Assembly (NCBI GenBank): GCA_036703315.1
Contig: DATNPH010000254.1
Coordinates: 1-6,354, forward strand
Origin: DATNPH01 sp036703315
GTDB lineage: Bacteria; Cyanobacteriota; Cyanobacteriia; Cyanobacteriales; Coleofasciculaceae
Length of the DNA stretch: 6,354 nucleotides
Direction of reading: 5' to 3'
The notes beneath the pieces are model-generated. The model ran no database searches. It saw only the letters and a program-made list of their open reading frames with translations, and was not told the origin of the DNA. Below are positions 5,525 through 6,354 of the stretch, in pieces. Made by a program: the position numbers and the translations under genes. How positions within the stretch are numbered: the stretch's first letter is position 1; the number at the start of each line of letters is the position of its first letter.

Positions 5525-5592
5525 AACTAGGGAAGAAACAATCCAACAAGTATCACAAAGCGCGTCAAACTTTAGCCAAGCAACATCTCAGG
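5521..5592 (+). pseudogene. IS200/IS605 tnpB internal fragment
   Basis: From ATG 5521 the frame encodes about 24 residues including KKQSNKYHKARQTLAKQH. TnpB proteins have, shortly after their first RuvC motif, a stretch of the form 'S.KQKGSNKY.KARxxLAKxH', and this is a close visual match. The frame then runs into an unrelated palindromic repeat and stops at 5656-5658. No catalytic residues are included. The overlap of the ATG with the hydrolase stop is probably accidental. Confidence 0.5.
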
Positions 5593-5607
5593 ACTTACGC
5601 ACTAACA

Positions 5608-5677
5608 CCACATATAGTAGGGGCGCACAGCTGTGCGCCCCTACAGATGGCGCTTTAAAGGCCAAATTGCCTAAGTC
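5608..5677 (+). repeat. ~70-bp dispersed repeat, right copy
   Basis: Inverted counterpart of 3571-3641, with a 20-bp perfect match at 5608-5627 and matching outer end gcctaagtc (5669-5677). Preceded at 5591 by ggacttacgcac, itself a motif common between cyanobacterial genes. The two copies flank AraC2 and the hydrolase gene in opposite orientation, about 2 kb apart. Confidence 0.6.
5617..5644. repeat. Perfect 28-bp GC-rich palindrome
   Basis: The arms gtaggggcgcacag (5617-5630) and ctgtgcgcccctac (5631-5644) are exact reverse complements with no spacer. As RNA this gives a very stable hairpin after the hydrolase gene, but no T-run follows on either strand, so it is not a standard rho-independent terminator. 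It may still halt transcription or protect the 3' end. Such palindromes recur in cyanobacterial genomes. Confidence 0.85.
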
Positions 5678-5681
5678 GTGA

Positions 5682-5732
5682 TCTAAAAAAGTGAATGCTC
5701 AGGGACAGTTCTACCTCTGGGAGTGGTGGTAG
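5682..5732 (+). pseudogene. Possible tnpB C-terminal tail
   Basis: A 16-codon open stretch, bounded by a stop at 5679-5681, reads SKKVNAQGQFYLWEWW and ends at TAG 5730-5732. Some TnpB proteins end with a short 'LNA.GQ..L' tail a few dozen bases before the element's right end, and the right-end-like sequence lies 50 bp downstream. Without that context I would not call it. Confidence 0.25.
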
Positions 5733-5915
5733 AGATATCAGTTTTCTCGCATTGTCTGGATGAACTGAGAATCAGCAACTATGCTGAGAATCCGCCTGAG
5801 CCGTAGGTACTGACGGAGTATGCCAAATCGCGTCACTCTACTCAGAAGCACACCTTTACCACTAATATCGGCACAGGCGGCAAATATTTCTATGATGCAA
5901 TCAATCTCCCCATTC

Positions 5916-6354
5916 ATGGAGTCTCGCATTCAATCGTATCTGCGCTTTGCAGCAAGCCAGCAACGTGACACGGAGCGGATCGAACCATTCGTCGCAACAT
6001 TCAACCGCTACAACGACAACCCCTTTCTTAACTACGCCATCCCCGATGACAACGCTGTACCGTCTGTGGGTGACGTGAATGCCCTCATTACTGCCTACGA
6101 AAAGAGAGGACGAAAGCCGCGATTGGAATATATTGCCAGTCTCGCGCCAGCTGTTGAGGAAGTGCTGCTCTCTGCTGGTTTCACGGTTGAGGGACGTTTA
6201 CCACTGATGGTTTGCGCTCCCGGTGCGGAGCAATTGCTTCCTACACCTCCAGGGATAGAACTCATCGTACCGACTTCGGATGCTCAGATGCTTGCTACGA
6301 TTACGGTGCAAAATGAAGCCTACGGAGATTCTTTACCTAGTCCCGAAGATGCTG
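5916..6354 (+). CDS. GNAT-like N-acetyltransferase, N-terminal part (partial)
   Basis: The frame is open from 5916 to the right edge: 146 codons plus one base. The peptide begins MESRIQSYLRFAA and contains DNPFLNYAIPDD, RLEYIASLAPAVEEVLLSAGF (split around A-S-L-A-P), EGRLPLMVC and, near the edge, a new segment starting ELIVP...TVQNEAYGDSLPSPEDA. This matches a cyanobacterial GNAT-superfamily protein in which a degenerate N-terminal acetyltransferase-like half precedes the catalytic half. The acetyl-CoA-binding motif lies beyond the window, so activity cannot be judged. Start choice is uncertain: in-frame ATGs also occur at 5820 (GGAG only 1 bp away), 5892 and 5895. I chose 5916 because the family resemblance begins there, although no clear ribosome site precedes it. 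Base composition is more GC-rich than the neighbouring genes. Confidence 0.7.
   Translation, partial: MESRIQSYLRFAASQQRDTERIEPFVATFNRYNDNPFLNYAIPDDNAVPSVGDVNALITAYEKRGRKPRLEYIASLAPAVEEVLLSAGFTVEGRLPLMVCAPGAEQLLPTPPGIELIVPTSDAQMLATITVQNEAYGDSLPSPEDA

Larger units (their letters stand above)
5521..5827 (+). mobile_element. Decayed IS200/IS605-type element
   Basis: Three pieces lie in the order expected for the right part of such an element: a tnpB internal fragment (5521-5592), a possible tnpB C-terminal fragment (5682-5732), and a right-end-like sequence (5784-5827). The last reads ctgagaatcc, then an imperfect hairpin region with cct..agg, then ggagtatgccaa. Cyanobacterial IS605 right ends often show 'gaatcccc-hairpin-ggggagtatgtcaa' and are cut without target duplication. 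A palindromic repeat (5608-5677) sits between the first two pieces. Left end and tnpA are absent. The call rests on pattern resemblance. Confidence 0.4.

Noticed and set aside
5617..5644. The palindrome as a rho-independent terminator of the hydrolase gene
   Set aside because: The stem is strong but there is no loop of usual size and no T-run on either side, so it is listed as a repeat only.
5738..5929. A 63-codon minus-strand open frame
   Set aside because: It resembles no family I know, has no clear ribosome site, overlaps the IS605-like right end and the start of the acetyltransferase gene, and is of a length expected by chance.
1..6354. A CRISPR array, tRNA/rRNA gene or defence-gene cluster
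   Set aside because: No regularly spaced direct repeats with unique spacers, no cloverleaf or rRNA-like stretch and no known defence proteins are visible; the repeats found are isolated copies of intergenic repeat families.

Overview
The window looks like an accessory stretch of a chromosome or large plasmid from a filamentous cyanobacterium (Nostoc/Scytonema/Tolypothrix type). I count nine copies of the cyanobacterial HIP1 octamer GCGATCGC (starting near 218, 1120, 1191, 1827, 2055, 3065, 3461, 4089 and 4373), where chance would give about 0.1. The intergenic DNA is full of short palindromic repeats of the kind common in these genomes. All intact genes are on the + strand.

Layout. Positions 1-138 hold the 3' end of an IS630-type transposase and probably the end of that insertion sequence. 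Positions 139-402 are repeats, including a 118-bp MITE-like element with long inverted ends. A RibD-C/DHFR-fold reductase follows (403-942), then 324 bp of repeat-rich DNA with a candidate promoter at its end. Next are a small ribbon-helix-helix-type antitoxin (1303-1500) whose partner toxin appears reduced to about 30 bp, a membrane-anchored cold-shock-domain protein (1527-2090), an AraC regulator (2112-3020), a GFA/CENP-V zinc protein (3113-3577), a second AraC regulator (3710-4609) and a dienelactone-hydrolase-family enzyme (4715-5524). After that comes a decayed IS200/IS605 (tnpB) element interrupted by a palindromic repeat, and finally a GNAT-like acetyltransferase cut by the window end (5916-6354).

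How the genes may work together. The centre is two consecutive regulator-enzyme pairs: AraC1 then the GFA protein, and AraC2 then the dienelactone hydrolase. The recognition helices of the two regulators are nearly the same, and just past each regulator's stop codon lies a similar array of GCAA motifs spaced about one helical turn apart. The simplest reading is that each regulator, or both, controls the enzyme gene downstream in response to a small reactive or xenobiotic compound. This is inference. The second pair is bracketed by two copies of a ~70-bp repeat in opposite orientation; the left copy supplies the stop codon of the GFA gene.

I see no CRISPR array, RNA gene or recognisable defence island. 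The features most worth following are the paired AraC/GCAA-array architecture, the orphan antitoxin with toxin remnant, and the cold-shock-domain/membrane/sunset-like-domain fusion.
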